From Lentisphaerota bacterium (GTDB lineage: Bacteria > Verrucomicrobiota > Lentisphaeria > Oligosphaerales > Oligosphaeraceae): DNA of 15,692 nt. The stretch spans positions 1 to 15,692 of the forward strand of contig JAAZKQ010000306.1 of NCBI GenBank assembly GCA_012799755.1, given 5' to 3'. Below, piece by piece: positions 15,401 to 15,692 of the stretch. Each line of letters starts with the position of its first letter. Position 1 is the stretch's first letter. The translations under genes were made by a program, and so were the position numbers. A model generated the notes under the pieces. That model did not search any database and was not told the origin of the DNA. It saw only the letters and a list, made by a program, of their open reading frames with translations.

Positions 15401-15692
15401 CCACAATTTATTGAAAAGACTTGCGAGTTCTTTAGCGTGGGCCTTATCCTCGCCCACCAGTATATTCAGTTCCTGGCGCTCGGCCAAGCCTGGCTTGGAG
15501 AAGTTGCTGCTGCCGATGATGTAGGTCGAGGGCTGACGTTCGGAGTAAAAAAGATAAAGTTTGCCGTGATTGGGCTCCCTGGTCTGCTTGATTTCTAGAT
15601 GCAAGGTCGTCTGGTCCGTGAGCATCTCCACAAAAAGATTGTAGAGACCGGCGTCGGCATTTGTCTTGTCCTGGCTTTTGAAATTGCCCAGG
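12425..15692 (-). CDS. PLD nuclease/SNF2 helicase with intact HKD motif (5' end outside window)
   Basis: The frame stays open to the right edge, so about 1088 residues are visible and the N-terminus is missing. A GTG at 15631 is in frame but is not the true start, because coding sequence continues before it (LGNFKSQDKTNADAGLYNLF). Counting from the edge, the PLD motif is HGKLYLF at 42-48 with GSSNFS at 60-65, so the catalytic His, Lys and Asn are present. The helicase core follows with ADAVGLGKS near 195-203, DEAH near 273-276, TATPFNN near 302-308 and QRLGRFNRI near 770-778. An acidic run (GLDDDDDNDD) is encoded near 13995-14025. The C-terminal part includes a basic patch (GKNGRSNRKNRN) and an Ala-rich end. 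It is the upstream-most visible cassette gene and the best candidate for the nuclease-translocase that cuts unmodified DNA; the missing region should hold the start of the PLD fold. Confidence 0.9.
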   Translation of the reverse strand, partial: LGNFKSQDKTNADAGLYNLFVEMLTDQTTLHLEIKQTREPNHGKLYLFYSERQPSTYIIGSSNFSKPGLAERQELNILVGEDKAHAKELASLFNKLWKDGSYDIIEIDPKKGSPEDQPATTPKELQERSPYRRPTPFEAYMALMKYYLGQSALEESLDKSFRNAAEVAGYKPFQYQLRGAAHAMRIIREHGGVIIADAVGLGKSVTTALIATQAHPGGIIIVPPTLVDDWKNDYLDKFKLDAPGRPWAVFAMTDLLEAEKFCGENAVGMVIVDEAHRFRNPKIEGYETLKRLCLDRQVVLLTATPFNNRPADLASLVNLFAARSEKLPDQAVTVYDHICEQDKIYQELVSLERNWDRHSRPPTVEKRFQKLKEKYTASFTDKKAIRAALEEIAEALFATLHPYIIRRNRSDLKENPDYFEKGRPISMPEQQVHGEYYALEPEQNEAFMGVLSVFQNSADCAQAEPSPTDDDEHTKGDTPESGFACTIYRVAEFVESDEDIGNYLDNYRSMTLRHLLRRFESSPYAFQRSIEKLLKRYKQALKDLRDPEKLYYCPQGLDDDDDNDDFATDAPKNLRYCRPGAKSSGTPFLSGQDEEFIAGLESDQKVLQYLRKQAETLVRKDSKLALLKEKIAAAVRQQRGAPDPFSGVGKALGDLPAGGVPRRVVIFTTFIDTARHLAQELAKEFGDNVVMLAIDKQQGGTEDELDLRQVKLVHATSSVNACFDVKADSANIWTAPRILVTTDKFSEGVNLNRAGLMVNYDIPWNPVRIIQRLGRFNRINACWFKTIHAYNLYPEYQRADGQGKPAGADWASAQDIAAQKLIMIHRLFFEDATILGDDSAGKERPFESIECEAAKGSEPANEETEVQKRYQEALRKNGYTGEEAIKAFEKSLLALGVGMKTVRLAQPEANMLRFSQKGALMQAEILDELHTSDMNKRMEPIGFLEALDKIAASETDACPEPERFPDKYEEIEKRMDTPPMVAAGSTGKNGRSNRKNRNVGIIIRTWLERHKDLKDAIDRLYDAYQQGKLAPTEMDEILELKEAASATDIENFIKRLPARIAQGVLPSAASNAAATAERNTILTFVNDK

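Noticed and set aside
4330..15692. Direct assignment of the cassette to DISARM or BREX
   Set aside because: SNF2 helicase and adenine methyltransferase are shared with those systems, but the DUF1998, PglZ and BrxC-type genes are absent here and PLD is fused to the helicase; the right edge is open, so this stays unresolved.
1..15692. CRISPR arrays, tRNA or rRNA genes, transposases
   Set aside because: No regularly spaced direct repeats, no cloverleaf or rRNA sequence, and no transposase or integrase motif was seen on either strand.

Overview
The window holds two functionally unrelated blocks, with every convincing gene on the minus strand, separated by a repeat-filled gap of about 950 bp. The sequence is bacterial and moderately GC-rich. 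No rRNA or tRNA fixes the taxonomy. The intergenic hairpin repeats and short tandem motifs resemble dispersed repeats I associate with the Planctomycetes/Verrucomicrobia/Lentisphaerae group, and the three-gene glycerol-3-phosphate oxidation cluster is known from Firmicutes, Thermotogae and several uncultured lineages. The source is best described as an uncultured bacterium, possibly of the PVC group; this is inference from memory.

Block 1 (126-3383, transcribed right to left) is a compact metabolic operon: a GlpA-like FAD dehydrogenase with a C-terminal BFD-type [2Fe-2S] domain, an NAD(P)/FAD-dependent oxidoreductase, and a small cysteine-rich DUF1667 protein. The first two genes overlap by 4 bp (ATGA) and the third follows after 25 bp. 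Together they probably pass electrons from glycerol-3-phosphate (or a similar 2-hydroxy substrate) through flavin and Fe-S centres to NAD(P) or another acceptor. A good sigma70-like promoter and a 34-bp near-perfect dyad lie upstream.

The gap (3384-4329) holds no credible gene. It contains the promoter and dyad, one copy of a 19-bp repeat whose inverted partner lies beyond the other end of block 1, a cluster of GC-rich hairpins, and a hairpin just after the last gene of block 2.

Block 2 (4330 to beyond the right edge, also right to left) looks like a restriction-modification or phage-defence cassette. Its order is: a PLD-nuclease/SNF2 helicase with an intact HKD motif (5' end outside the window), a 1228-residue Eco57I/PglX-like adenine DNA methyltransferase, a 233-residue protein of unknown function, and a second, paralogous PLD-SNF2 helicase whose HKD residues are replaced. 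The hallmark genes of DISARM and BREX (DUF1998 protein, PglZ, BrxC) are absent from the window. Two features stand out: the paralogous helicases of which only one keeps nuclease residues, and a roughly 900-bp AT-rich segment inside the methyltransferase gene that matches its target-recognition region and suggests replacement of the specificity domain. The methyltransferase also ends in a Lys/Ala-rich tail with an AT-hook core.
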